A stretch of DNA of 64,000 nucleotides from Nonomuraea sediminis (lineage in GTDB: Bacteria > Actinomycetota > Actinomycetes > Streptosporangiales > Streptosporangiaceae): positions 62,001 through 126,000 of the forward strand of contig NZ_JAHDTI010000006.1 of the NCBI RefSeq assembly GCF_018531495.1, given 5' to 3'. The notes below the pieces were generated by a model. The model ran no database searches. It was not told where the DNA came from and saw nothing but the letters and a program-made list of their open reading frames with translations. Made by a program: the position numbers and the translations under genes. This document shows, piece by piece, positions 54,487 to 62,236 of this stretch; within the stretch, counting starts at the first letter, position 1; the number at the start of each line of letters is the position of its first letter.

Positions 54487-56204
54487 CACTGCTTGACGTC
54501 GCGTACGGCAGGCAGCCGGCGGACACGATCATCACCAACGGCACCCTGGTCAACGTGCTGACCGGTGAGCTCTACCCCGCCGAGATCGGGATATATCAGG
54601 ACAAGATCGCGGCCGTCGGGACGACCCTGGAAAGAGGCCAGGAGACCACGGTCATCGACGCCAAGGGCGGCTACCTCGTCCCCGGCCTGATCGACGGGCA
54701 CCTGCACATCGAGTGCAGCAAGCTGTCGGTCACCAGCTTCGCCGACCTGGTCGTCCCCTTCGGCACGACCAGCGTCGTGTCAGGCCTGGACCAGGTGCTG
54801 GTCGTGGAGGGCCTGCCAGGAGTCCGGCGATTCCTGGAGGAGTCCAAGCAGACCGGGATGCGGATCTGGTGGGGCGCCCCGGCCAAGGCCCCCTACACGG
54901 TCCCCCAGTCCACGGTCGGCTTCACCTTCGGCCCCGACGAGCACCGCGAGGCCCACACCTGGCCCGAGTGCGTGGGGATCTGGGAGACCGTCCAGGAGAT
55001 GGTCGAGCACGGCGATCCCGCCGTCATGCAGGCCCTGGAGCTCGCCCGCGAGCACCGCCTGCCGGTCTTCGGCTGCGCCCCGCTGTCGGACGCGCGCCGC
55101 ATCGGCGGCCTGGCCGCGGCCGGGGTCAGGCTCGACCACGAGTCGTATTCGCACGAGGAGATGCTGGAGAAGCTCCGCCAGGGTATGTACGGCATCGTGC
55201 GAGAGTCGTCGGTGGCCCACTTCCTGGAGGAGAACATCCAGGTCGTGGCCAAGGCCGGGGCGCGCAGGGTCGCGTTCTGCACCGACGACGTGCACGCCGC
55301 CGACGTGCTGGCCGGCGGCCACGTGGACAGGATGGTGCGCATGGCGGTCAAGGCGGGCGTCGACCCGGTGACCGCGATCCAGATGGCCACGGTCAACTGC
55401 GCGGAGATGTATCGCATCGACCACCTGGTCGGCAGCATCGCCCCCGGTCGCTTCGCCGACGTCCTCATCGTGGACTCGCTGGAGGACTTCAGGATCCGCG
55501 AGGTCGTGGCCGCGGGCAGGCTCGTCGCCCGCGACGGCCGGATGATCACCCCCACGACGCCGCCCGCGCGCGGCCAGGTCCGCCCGTTCCCCGTGCGCGA
55601 GGTGACCGCGGACGACCTCGCCATCAGGTCCGGCGAGTCCGAGGTCACGGTGCTCTCGCTGGGCTTCACCGAGCAGGTCTTCGTCCGCAAGCGCCGCGAC
55701 GTCACCCTCCCCGTGATCGACGGCGTCGTCGAGCCCTCCGTCGAGCAGGACGCCCTGCTGGTCACGGTCGTCGAGAGGTACGGCAAGACGGGCAACATGC
55801 CCGTCGCGGTGGTCAGCGGCATGGGAATCCGGCGCGGCGCGATCGCCACCAGCGCGGCGCCCGACGACAACAACATCATCTGCGTGGGCGCCTCCCGCGC
55901 GGACATGGCCGTGGCGATCAACGAGGTCGTGCGCCTGGGCGGCGGCCAGGTGATCGTGGTGGACGGCGAGGTGCGCGAGTCGCTGCCGCTGCCGGTGGCG
56001 GGGATCGTCTCCGACCTGCCCGCCGCGGAGATGGCCGCCGCCGAGACCCGCCTGGACGAGCTGGCCAGGGAGCTCGGCTGCGCGCTGCCGTCGCCGCTGA
56101 TGTACCTGTTCTTCCTGTCCATCACCGCCATCCCGGACTATGCCGTCACGGACCTCGGCCTGGTGGACTGTGTCAATCTCGAGGTCGTGGAGGTCATCCA
56201 GTGA
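54483..56204 (+). CDS. ade: Adenine deaminase (Ade family)
   Basis: 573 residues. Amidohydrolase-superfamily adenine deaminase: metal ligands in LIDGHLHIECSK (H-x-H), RLDHESYSHEEM, and FCTDDVHAADVL, then the family-specific C-terminal domain (about 370-573) with YGKTGNMPVAVVSGMG and ATSAAPDDNNIICVGAS. It deaminates adenine to hypoxanthine with bimetal catalysis. Translationally coupled to the permease upstream and to the next gene (GTGA overlap), forming a purine import and salvage operon. Confidence 0.95.
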   Translation: MTLLDVAYGRQPADTIITNGTLVNVLTGELYPAEIGIYQDKIAAVGTTLERGQETTVIDAKGGYLVPGLIDGHLHIECSKLSVTSFADLVVPFGTTSVVSGLDQVLVVEGLPGVRRFLEESKQTGMRIWWGAPAKAPYTVPQSTVGFTFGPDEHREAHTWPECVGIWETVQEMVEHGDPAVMQALELAREHRLPVFGCAPLSDARRIGGLAAAGVRLDHESYSHEEMLEKLRQGMYGIVRESSVAHFLEENIQVVAKAGARRVAFCTDDVHAADVLAGGHVDRMVRMAVKAGVDPVTAIQMATVNCAEMYRIDHLVGSIAPGRFADVLIVDSLEDFRIREVVAAGRLVARDGRMITPTTPPARGQVRPFPVREVTADDLAIRSGESEVTVLSLGFTEQVFVRKRRDVTLPVIDGVVEPSVEQDALLVTVVERYGKTGNMPVAVVSGMGIRRGAIATSAAPDDNNIICVGASRADMAVAINEVVRLGGGQVIVVDGEVRESLPLPVAGIVSDLPAAEMAAAETRLDELARELGCALPSPLMYLFFLSITAIPDYAVTDLGLVDCVNLEVVEVIQ

Positions 56205-57262
56205 GCGAGCCTGTCGAGCGAACCAATGAGCACGGATTTGTCGTTGACCGTTCCGACGAAGGAGGGACCGACAACGAGTTCATTGCCGGTCTGCCGAAGG
56301 CCGAGCTGCACCTGCACATCGAGGGGACGCTGGAGCCGGAGCTCAAGTTCGAGCTGGCCAGGCGGAACGGCCTCGGCCTGCCGTACGGGAACGTCGAGGA
56401 GATGCGGGCGGCCTACGCCTTCGACGACCTGCCGTCGTTCCTGAAGGTGTACTACGAGGGCATGGAGGTGCTGCGCACCGAGCCTGACTTCTACGACCTG
56501 GCGATGGCCTACCTGCGCAAGGCGGCCTCGCAGAACGTCCGGTACGCGGAGATCTTCTTCGACCCGCAGGCGCACACCTCGCGCGGCGTGCCGTTCGACG
56601 TGGTGATCCGCGGGCTGCGGCGGGCGCTGCTCGATGCCGAGAAGCAGCTGGGCGTGCGGGCGCAGCTGATCATGTGCTTCCTGCGCGACTTCCAGGCCGA
56701 GTACGCGATGGCCACGCTGCTGGAGAGCCTGCCGTACAAGGAGTGGATCGTCGGCGTCGGACTGGACTCCGACGAGAAGGGCAACCCGCCGGCCAAGTTC
56801 GCCGCCGTCTACGAGCGGGCCCGGCAGGAGGGCTACCTGCTGACCATGCACTGCGACGTGGACCAGGAGAACTCGATCGAGCACATCCGCCAGGTCCTCC
56901 AGGACATCCGGGTCGACCGCATCGACCACGGGGTGAACATCCTGGAGGACCCGGCGCTGGTCGCCGAGGTCGTCGAGCGCGGGATCGGCCTGACGTGCTG
57001 CCCGATCTCCAACGGCTACGTCACCGACTCGATGAAGGTCGAGGGCATCCGCAAGCTGCTCGAGCAGGGCGCGCGAGTGACGATCAACTCCGACGACCCG
57101 GCCTACTTCACCGGCTACGTCCAGGAGAACCTCGAGGCGCTGAACTTCACCCGGGACGAGATCGTCCAGGTGCTGCGCAACGCCTTCGAGGTCACCTGGC
57201 TGCCCCGCCATCTCAAGGACGGCTACCTGGCCGAACTAGAGGCAGCGGCGGTCAGGCCGTAG
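56201..57262 (+). CDS. Adenosine deaminase superfamily protein (atypical active site)
   Basis: 353 residues from GTG 56201. ADA fold: metal-binding LPKAELHLHIEGTLEPELKF at about 31-50, FFDPQAHTSRGVP, CFLRDFQAEYAM, RIDHGVNILED and INSDDPAYFTGY. The position of the canonical HAGE motif (catalytic Glu) reads HCDVDQENSIEH here, so that Glu is not in the usual place, while the His is retained. Similar HCDVDQ sequences exist in proteins annotated as adenosine deaminase, but the substrate could be another aminopurine or adenosine derivative. The third gene of the permease-ade operon; its end overlaps the convergent S1 gene by 11 bp. Confidence 0.88.
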   Translation: MSEPVERTNEHGFVVDRSDEGGTDNEFIAGLPKAELHLHIEGTLEPELKFELARRNGLGLPYGNVEEMRAAYAFDDLPSFLKVYYEGMEVLRTEPDFYDLAMAYLRKAASQNVRYAEIFFDPQAHTSRGVPFDVVIRGLRRALLDAEKQLGVRAQLIMCFLRDFQAEYAMATLLESLPYKEWIVGVGLDSDEKGNPPAKFAAVYERARQEGYLLTMHCDVDQENSIEHIRQVLQDIRVDRIDHGVNILEDPALVAEVVERGIGLTCCPISNGYVTDSMKVEGIRKLLEQGARVTINSDDPAYFTGYVQENLEALNFTRDEIVQVLRNAFEVTWLPRHLKDGYLAELEAAAVRP

Positions 57263-57467
57263 TCAGGCTGAAGCGCTGCTTGTCGTGATCGATCTGGGCG
57301 ATGCGCACCGTGACCGTCGCGCCTTCCGAGGGCAGCTCGTGCTCGACGAGCAGCCCGTGGACGCCCTCGATCTCGACGAACGCGCCGAAGGGCACGATCT
57401 GCACCACGTGCCCGCTTACGACGTCGCCCTCGCTGTGCCGCGCGGCGAACTCTTCCCACTGGGACAT
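57252..57467 (-). CDS. Small S1-domain RNA-binding protein
   Basis: 71 residues from ATG 57467, chosen because of the near-perfect AGGAGGTG 9 nt upstream. Residues 14-70 are one S1 (OB-fold) domain: GDVVSGHVVQIVPFGAFVEI, EGVHGLLVEHELP, and the end TVRIAQIDHDKQRFSLTT. It is a stand-alone S1 unit like small general-stress RNA-binding proteins. Function unknown; the strong ribosome-binding site suggests good expression. Convergent overlap of 11 bp with the upstream deaminase gene. Confidence 0.85.
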   Translation of the reverse strand: MSQWEEFAARHSEGDVVSGHVVQIVPFGAFVEIEGVHGLLVEHELPSEGATVTVRIAQIDHDKQRFSLTTA

Positions 57468-57610
57468 CTGCTGATTCACCTCCTCTCCCCTGCGGTCGCC
57501 ATTCGGACACGGCAGGGGCGGCGGGCCACGGGCCCGCGAGGTGATCAAGGAATGGCCGGGTAACCCATCTCGTCACGGCACTCGGCCGACCCGGCAGTCA
57601 CGCCCTTACG

Positions 57611-59119
57611 CTAACGCATGCGCAGGGCCAGCATGAAGTCCACGCGCTCGTCCCAGGAGGTCAGGGAGCGGCCGGTCAGCTCCTCGATCCGCCTGAGCCG
57701 GTAGCGCAGCGTGTTGACGTGCACGTGCAGCCGCTCGGCCGTGGCCGACCAGGAGCCCGACTCCTCCAGGAAGGCCTGCAGCGTCTCCAGCAGGTCCGTC
57801 TGGTTGGCGGCGTCGTAGGCCTCGAGCGGGCCGAGCAGCCGGGCGCGGAAGGAGCGGCGCAGCTCGGCCGGGATCGCGGTGAGCAGCGTGCGGTGGGAGC
57901 TGACGTCGTCGCCGGTGATCACGCTGACCCGCTCGCCGCTGAGCGCGGCCAGCGTGCGGGCGTGCCGCGCCTCCTCGATCACGCCGCTCAGCGCCGCGGG
58001 CCCGGTGGTCACGCTGCTCACGCCCAGCGTGATGCGGTCCTCGCCCAGCCCCGCCTCCAGCGTCCTGGCGCCGCGCATGACGTGCTGGGTCAGCTCGTCG
58101 GCGGTGTTGCCGGCCAGCGGCACCAGCGCGATCGCCTCGCCGCCCGGCGCGCTGGTCACCACGCCCGGCGCCAGCGGCCGCAGCAGCTCGTCGAGTACGG
58201 CGCAGCCGACGTCCCCGTCGACCGCGTGCAACGCCACGGCCAGCAGCCCGTGCTCGGTCTCCACGTGCAGCGTGTGCAGGCGCGACACCACGCCGGGCAG
58301 CGCGGCGTCGCCGGACTCCAGCAGCTCGAGCAGCTGATCGAGCACGCGCCGCTCGATGCGCTGGGCGGCCTCGAGCCGCGAGCGTTCCAGCGCGACCAGC
58401 GCGGCCAGCTCCACGACCAGGTCCTCGTTGTCGCCCTGCGCCTGCTCTCCCGCGTAGGCCAGGAACCAGTTGGCGATCCGGTGCGGCGCGCCCCGGCTGA
58501 TCGGGAAGACCGACAGCCCGGACACCATGGCCGGCAGGTGCCGGGCGGTGAGGAAGGTGTGCGCCAGGCGCCGCCGCTCGGGCTCGGCCAGCGGCTGCGA
58601 GCCCACGATCACCCGGCCGGTGGGCGACAGCACCCAGCACGGCACGTCCAGCTCGCCTGCCACCGCCGTGACGAGCTTGGTCAGGCTGCCGCCCTCGACC
58701 AGCGTGCTGGCCAGGCGGCGGCGCGAGCCGTACTTCTGGCGGGGCGGGGAGCCGAGCTCGACGATCAGCGCGCGCAGGACGTGCTCGGTGACCTGGCTGA
58801 ACGGGACGCTCACCGGCAGCGTGAGCAGCGGCAGGCCGGCGTCGGCGCAGGCGTCGATGAGGTCGGCGGGCGGCACGCCGAGCGCGGTGCCGCAGACCAG
58901 CGCCGCCACGTCGCCGAGGTTCTTCACGAACTCCCGCGAGGAGTCGGCGCCGGTGTGCCAGGTGAGCTCGGTCAGGACCAGCTCGCCCGGCTTGACGAAG
59001 CGCGCCGGGTCGGGCAGGTCGGTGGTGGCCACGCCGGTGACCCGCCGGTCGAGCAGGTCGTGCCCGGTCAGTACCTTCAGCGCGAGCTGGTCGGCCTGGA
59101 GCAGGTCTCTCAGCCGCAC
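57611..59119 (-). CDS. PucR family transcriptional regulator
   Basis: 502 residues from GTG 59119, with AGGAGA upstream. N-terminal PucR domain (about 1-125; LRDLLQADQLALKVLTGHDL...GLPLLTLPVSVPFSQVTEHV), a central GGDEF-like/CdaR region, and a C-terminal HTH_30 (about 440-500; AFLEESGSWSATAERLHVHV, NTLRYRLRRIEELTGRSL). PucR in Bacillus regulates purine catabolism; here it lies next to the permease-adenine deaminase operon and so probably controls it. Its start overlaps the tenA stop by 10 bp. Confidence 0.93.
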   Translation of the reverse strand: MRLRDLLQADQLALKVLTGHDLLDRRVTGVATTDLPDPARFVKPGELVLTELTWHTGADSSREFVKNLGDVAALVCGTALGVPPADLIDACADAGLPLLTLPVSVPFSQVTEHVLRALIVELGSPPRQKYGSRRRLASTLVEGGSLTKLVTAVAGELDVPCWVLSPTGRVIVGSQPLAEPERRRLAHTFLTARHLPAMVSGLSVFPISRGAPHRIANWFLAYAGEQAQGDNEDLVVELAALVALERSRLEAAQRIERRVLDQLLELLESGDAALPGVVSRLHTLHVETEHGLLAVALHAVDGDVGCAVLDELLRPLAPGVVTSAPGGEAIALVPLAGNTADELTQHVMRGARTLEAGLGEDRITLGVSSVTTGPAALSGVIEEARHARTLAALSGERVSVITGDDVSSHRTLLTAIPAELRRSFRARLLGPLEAYDAANQTDLLETLQAFLEESGSWSATAERLHVHVNTLRYRLRRIEELTGRSLTSWDERVDFMLALRMR

Positions 59120-59772
59120 GGCCAGCTCTCCTGGCGCCAGGCCGAGTCCCAGAACAGCCACTCGTAGCGGGCCGTGGTGAGCGCCCGCTCGAGCAGCCGC
59201 GCCCGCTCCTCGGCGCTCAGCGCGAGCCCGTCGAGCAGGTCGAGCACCGCGGCGACCGTCTCCTGGTAGCCCTGGCCGCCGTAGGTCTCGATCCACCAGG
59301 CGTACAGCGGGTCGGGCGAGGAGCTGGCCAGCAGCCGCTCGCCGACCTTGGCGTAGATCCAGTAGCACGGCACGATCGCGCCGAGCGCCTCGGGGAACGT
59401 GCCCAGCGAGCAGGTGCGGACCAGGTAGGAGGTGTAGCCGACCGTGGTCGGGCCCGCCGGGAGCTTGCGCGCGTCGGTCTCCTCCAGCCCGAAGGCGGCC
59501 AGCAGCTCCACGACCAGGCTGTGCTCGACCTCGAGGGTCGTGGCCGCGTCGGCGGCGAAGCGCTGCACGGCGGCAGGCTCGGGGGCGCGGGCGGCGCAGG
59601 CGGCCTGCGCCCTGGCGTAGTCGGGCAGGAAGTGCGCCTCCTGCACCACGTAGTGCCGGAACGCCTCCCTGGGCAGCGATCCGTCGGTCAGCCCCGTCAG
59701 GAAGGGGTGGGCCAGGATCTGGTCGTAGACACCGGCCACGACCTGCCACAACTCATCACGGAACCGGCTCAC
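59110..59772 (-). CDS. tenA: TenA family protein (thiaminase II / aminopyrimidine aminohydrolase)
   Basis: 220 residues. TenA fold: FRDELWQVVAGVYDQILAHPFLTGLTDGSL with the substrate-binding region at the N-terminus, RHYVVQEAHFLPDYARAQAA, and AIVPCYWIYAKVGERL carrying the catalytic Cys and Glu near 140. It hydrolyses amino-HMP or thiamin breakdown products for thiamin salvage; other TenA-like proteins act elsewhere. It is upstream of and overlaps pucR. No TPP riboswitch was recognised in its 5' region. Confidence 0.92.
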   Translation of the reverse strand: MSRFRDELWQVVAGVYDQILAHPFLTGLTDGSLPREAFRHYVVQEAHFLPDYARAQAACAARAPEPAAVQRFAADAATTLEVEHSLVVELLAAFGLEETDARKLPAGPTTVGYTSYLVRTCSLGTFPEALGAIVPCYWIYAKVGERLLASSSPDPLYAWWIETYGGQGYQETVAAVLDLLDGLALSAEERARLLERALTTARYEWLFWDSAWRQESWPCG

Positions 59773-59906
59773 GCCACCGATGGTATCGACCGCGCCGACC
59801 GGGGAACGCAGGTGCGCGACACGGCCTCATGTTTTCCGGGCGGGGCAGGTCACCCGCGTTAATGTGATGATCGAGGCTCGGCTGTGCGGAGCCGAGACCC
59901 CCTCCT

Positions 59907-59963
59907 CACGACGTGCCCGTGGCCCGGGCTTGCCTTGGCCTGCCCCAGCCACGGGCCGTCGTG
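59907..59963. other. Long hairpin between tenA and the S26 peptidase gene
   Basis: Arms CACGACGTGCCCGTGG (59907-59922) and CCACGGGCCGTCGTG (59949-59963) pair over 15 bp with a single bulged T; the loop is 26 nt. A smaller hairpin, CTCGGCT/AGCCGAG near 59877-59896, precedes it. The 266-bp divergent gap otherwise contains no gene. Could be a transcription terminator or attenuator for either strand. Confidence 0.5.
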
Positions 59964-60038
59964 CCCCCTGCCGCGAGCCCCGCGCCCGCAGGCACCTCCA
60001 GGCTGGGCGGAAGGGCGGGGTGGGGTTACGCTCGCGCC

Positions 60039-60479
60039 ATGCCCTTGATCGCCCTCCTGGCCGCTCTGGTCGTGGCCCTGTTCGCCGCCAGGCGCATGCT
60101 GGCCGTCGTCACGGTGCGCGGCGAGAGCATGCGCCCCACGCTCGAGCCGGGCGACCGCCTCTTGCTGCTGCGCACTCCGGTCAGGAGGATCCGCCGCCGC
60201 CAGGTGGTGCTCCTGCAGCCGCCCGACGACCTCGGGACCTGGCGCCGGGATGCCCTGCCCAGCCCAGCCGCGGGCGAGTGGGTGGTCAAGCGGGTGGCCG
60301 CACTCCCCGGCGACCCCATGCCCGCCGAGATGGAGCGGGACCCGGACGCCGTCGTCCCGCCGGGCACGCTGGTGGTGCTGGGCGACGGGGAGTACAGCGC
60401 GGACTCCCGGCTGTGGGGACCCGTCCCGGCCGACCGGGTGATCGGAGTGGTCGCGCGCACTCTTGCCAGCCCCAAATAA
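60039..60479 (+). CDS. S26 family signal peptidase-like protein
   Basis: 146 residues from ATG 60039. A single N-terminal hydrophobic helix (LIALLAALVVALFAA), then the S26 fold: catalytic Ser in VTVRGESMRPTLEPGD (about 30-45), the general-base Lys in VVKRVAALPGDP, and the box E motif LVVLGDGEYSADSRLWGPV. At this size and with this box spacing it resembles the small actinomycete S26 peptidases, including those annotated as nickel-SOD maturation proteases, rather than a housekeeping LepB. No sodN is near. It is the first gene of the region that encodes the cysteine-rich peptide cassette, so it might mature that product; this link rests on position only. Confidence 0.85.
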   Translation: MPLIALLAALVVALFAARRMLAVVTVRGESMRPTLEPGDRLLLLRTPVRRIRRRQVVLLQPPDDLGTWRRDALPSPAAGEWVVKRVAALPGDPMPAEMERDPDAVVPPGTLVVLGDGEYSADSRLWGPVPADRVIGVVARTLASPK

Positions 60480-60491
60480 CCGCCTCATACT

Positions 60492-60519
60492 CCGACATGT
60501 CCGGACATAGCTCGGACAT
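60492..60519. promoter_or_regulatory. Operator candidate upstream of the ArsR-like gene
   Basis: ATGTCCGGACAT (60497-60508) is a perfect 12-bp palindrome. It is flanked by further half-sites CCGACAT (60492-60498) and CGGACAT (60513-60519), making three to four direct/inverted CGGACAT elements. It lies 15-42 bp before the gene at 60534, which encodes a winged-helix regulator that may bind it. Confidence 0.55.
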
Positions 60520-60533
60520 CGGGGGTTTGGGGT

Positions 60534-61409
60534 ATGCGTCTGGTTTTTACTGCCACGGGGCTCGCCGCAACGACGTTCGCCATCTCACCGCTCCACCACA
60601 CGCTCTTCGCCGCGCTGTGCCTGCGCCACCCGGGCTTCGCCGTACCCGGCTCGCCCTGGCGCGACCTGGCCCGGCGCACGCCGGCCAAGGCGTTGCCGTT
60701 CATCAGGCGGGTCCACCGCATCCGGCTCAGCAAGTCCGGCTTCCTCTGGGTCGACATGCCGCTGCCCACCGGGACCCAAGCCGTCACCGACGAGCTGGAC
60801 ATGCTGACCTCCTGCGGCCACCGCGACATCGCCGACGCGCTGCGCGCCTTCTACACCTGCTGCGTGGCCCCCGAGTGGAACGCGATCCGCCACCGGCTCA
60901 GCCTCCACGTGAGCAGGTGCGCGGAGCTGATCTCCACACGCGGCCTCGGGGTGGCCCTTTCCCACCTCACACCCCGCCTCAGCTGGGACGACTGCGCCCT
61001 GCACATCGACACCTCCGGCGTCATGCCGCCGCCTTTCGACCTGGGAGACAGGGGCGTGACCTTCTCCCCGCTGCTGTCGGCCACCCGCCACTTCATGGGC
61101 TTCGCCTTCACCTGTGACGACCCGCGGCCTGTCCTGACCTATCCGGTGGCCGACGCCCCGCCGCCGGCGGCCACCGTGGACACGCTGGCCCAGGTCGTCG
61201 GCCAGGCCAGGGCGCGGGTGCTGCGCTCGATCGGCTCGGGAACGGCGACCGGCGAGCTCGCCAGGTCGCTGGCGGTCAGCGCGTCCACGGCCTCCGAGCA
61301 CCTGACCGCGCTCCGGCAGGCCGGGCTGGTGGACACCCGTCGCGAGGGGCGCGCCGTACGGCACGTGCTGACCGCTCTGGGGCACGAGCTGCTCGCATCC
61401 ACTGCCTGA
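60534..61409 (+). CDS. ArsR-family winged-helix regulator with large N-terminal domain (DUF5937-like)
   Basis: 291 residues. The C-terminal 80 residues form an ArsR-like winged helix (ARARVLRSIGSGTATGELAR, SLAVSASTASEHLTALRQAG, and DTRREGRAVRHVLTALGHEL). The N-terminal 200 residues (starting LVFTATGLAATTFAISPLHH) are the extension found in a group of actinobacterial ArsR regulators and probably hold a ligand site; there is no obvious metal-binding Cys cluster. It lies immediately before the cysteine-rich peptide cassette, with 93 bp to the peptide gene, and is the likely local regulator. Confidence 0.85.
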   Translation: MRLVFTATGLAATTFAISPLHHTLFAALCLRHPGFAVPGSPWRDLARRTPAKALPFIRRVHRIRLSKSGFLWVDMPLPTGTQAVTDELDMLTSCGHRDIADALRAFYTCCVAPEWNAIRHRLSLHVSRCAELISTRGLGVALSHLTPRLSWDDCALHIDTSGVMPPPFDLGDRGVTFSPLLSATRHFMGFAFTCDDPRPVLTYPVADAPPPAATVDTLAQVVGQARARVLRSIGSGTATGELARSLAVSASTASEHLTALRQAGLVDTRREGRAVRHVLTALGHELLASTA

Positions 61410-61502
61410 TTTGTCGCATTTCGGCGGACGACCGAAATGATTGCCCGCAATTTTTCTCCTGGTGATGATCGATCCGACACTCCTTACACCCCAGGAGGTT
61501 CC

Positions 61503-61685
61503 ATGACCCGCACGCTGAGAAGGCTCGGCGACCGGATGCTCGGCACACTGCTGCCCTCCGCCACCGCGGAGGCCAGGGGCTGCCCGCCCGACTGCTGGTG
61601 CTACCACTGGCTCGACCACACCGCCTACTACTGCACCCGGTCCAACTGCACCACGTACATCGTCTGCTACGAGTGCTGCGACTAG
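61503..61685 (+). CDS. Cysteine-rich precursor-like peptide (8 Cys)
   Basis: 60 residues from ATG 61503 with AGGAGG 6 nt upstream. Two halves: a 26-residue basic amphipathic leader (MTRTLRRLGDRMLGTLLPSA then TAEARG) with no hydrophobic signal-peptide core, and a core that starts GCPPDCWCYHW. The core has eight cysteines (pattern C-x3-C-x-C-x10-C-x4-C-x5-C-x2-CC) rich in Tyr, Thr and Trp. Four disulfides are possible. Downstream genes encode a MauE-like membrane protein, a MauD-like thioredoxin-fold protein with CDAC, and an ABC exporter: a disulfide-forming and export kit. Similar short leader plus Cys-rich core peptides exist beside MauE/TlpA genes in other actinomycetes, but I know of no characterised member. 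The exact leader cleavage site is unknown. Confidence 0.8.
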   Translation: MTRTLRRLGDRMLGTLLPSATAEARGCPPDCWCYHWLDHTAYYCTRSNCTTYIVCYECCD

Positions 61686-61691
61686 GCACCA

Positions 61692-61719
61692 ACCCGCCCG
61701 CGGCTGCCCGTGGGCGGGT
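61692..61719 (+). terminator. Intercistronic hairpin after the peptide gene
   Basis: ACCCGCCCGCGG (61692-61703) pairs with CCGTGGGCGGGT (61708-61719): 12 bp with one G-U and a 4-nt loop, starting 6 bp after the peptide stop. No T-run. It probably acts as a partial terminator or mRNA 3' protector so that peptide message exceeds that of the downstream genes. Confidence 0.65.
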
Positions 61720-61738
61720 CCAGCCGTGAGGGAGAGGC

Positions 61739-62236
61739 ATGCAGTACGTGGAGCTGGCCTGCCGGGGCACGCTGGGCCTGGTCTTCCTGGTGTCTCTGGG
61801 CGGCAAGGTGACAGGTTGGCGCGCGTTCGTGGCCTCGGTGCCAGGCCTGGCTCCCGGCCTGCCTGCCGTTCCTGTCGCGACGGGCGTGGCCGGGGCCGAG
61901 GGGTGCGCGATCGTGCTGCTCGCGCTCCGGCCGGCCGCCGGCTACCTGCTGGCCGGGGCACTCCTGGCCGCCTTCGCCGCAGCGATCGCGCTGGCCGTGC
62001 GGCGCGGGGACCGGGCTTCCTGCCGGTGCTTCGGCCGGGCCTCGGCACCGCTCGGCCCTACCCAGATCGTGCGGAACCTCCTGCTCGCCGCGCTGGCCTG
62101 CGCGGGCCTGATCGCGCCCGCAGCCGTGTGGGAGCCCGCGGGCGCGGCGCTGGCGCTCGCGGTCGCCGCCCTGCTGGCGGCGGTGTTCGTGTTCTTCGAC
62201 GACCTCGCCGACCTTCTCATCGAGAGGAACATCTGA
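61739..62236 (+). CDS. MauE/DoxX-like membrane redox protein
   Basis: 165 residues with four predicted membrane helices (LACRGTLGLVFLVSLGGKV, GAEGCAIVLLALRPAAGYLL, TQIVRNLLLAALACAGLIA, LALAVAALLAAVFVFF). The motif SCRCFGRAS between helices 2 and 3 matches the C-x-C-F-G of MauE, the methylamine-dehydrogenase accessory protein needed for disulfide formation in the small subunit. It probably passes electrons from disulfide formation in the adjacent cysteine-rich peptide to the quinone pool. Its stop overlaps the start of the next gene by 1 nt (TGATG). Confidence 0.88.
   Translation: MQYVELACRGTLGLVFLVSLGGKVTGWRAFVASVPGLAPGLPAVPVATGVAGAEGCAIVLLALRPAAGYLLAGALLAAFAAAIALAVRRGDRASCRCFGRASAPLGPTQIVRNLLLAALACAGLIAPAAVWEPAGAALALAVAALLAAVFVFFDDLADLLIERNI

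Noticed and set aside
59773-60038. TPP riboswitch upstream of tenA
   Set aside because: The conserved CUGAGA and ACCUGAUC-type elements are not present on the tenA strand.
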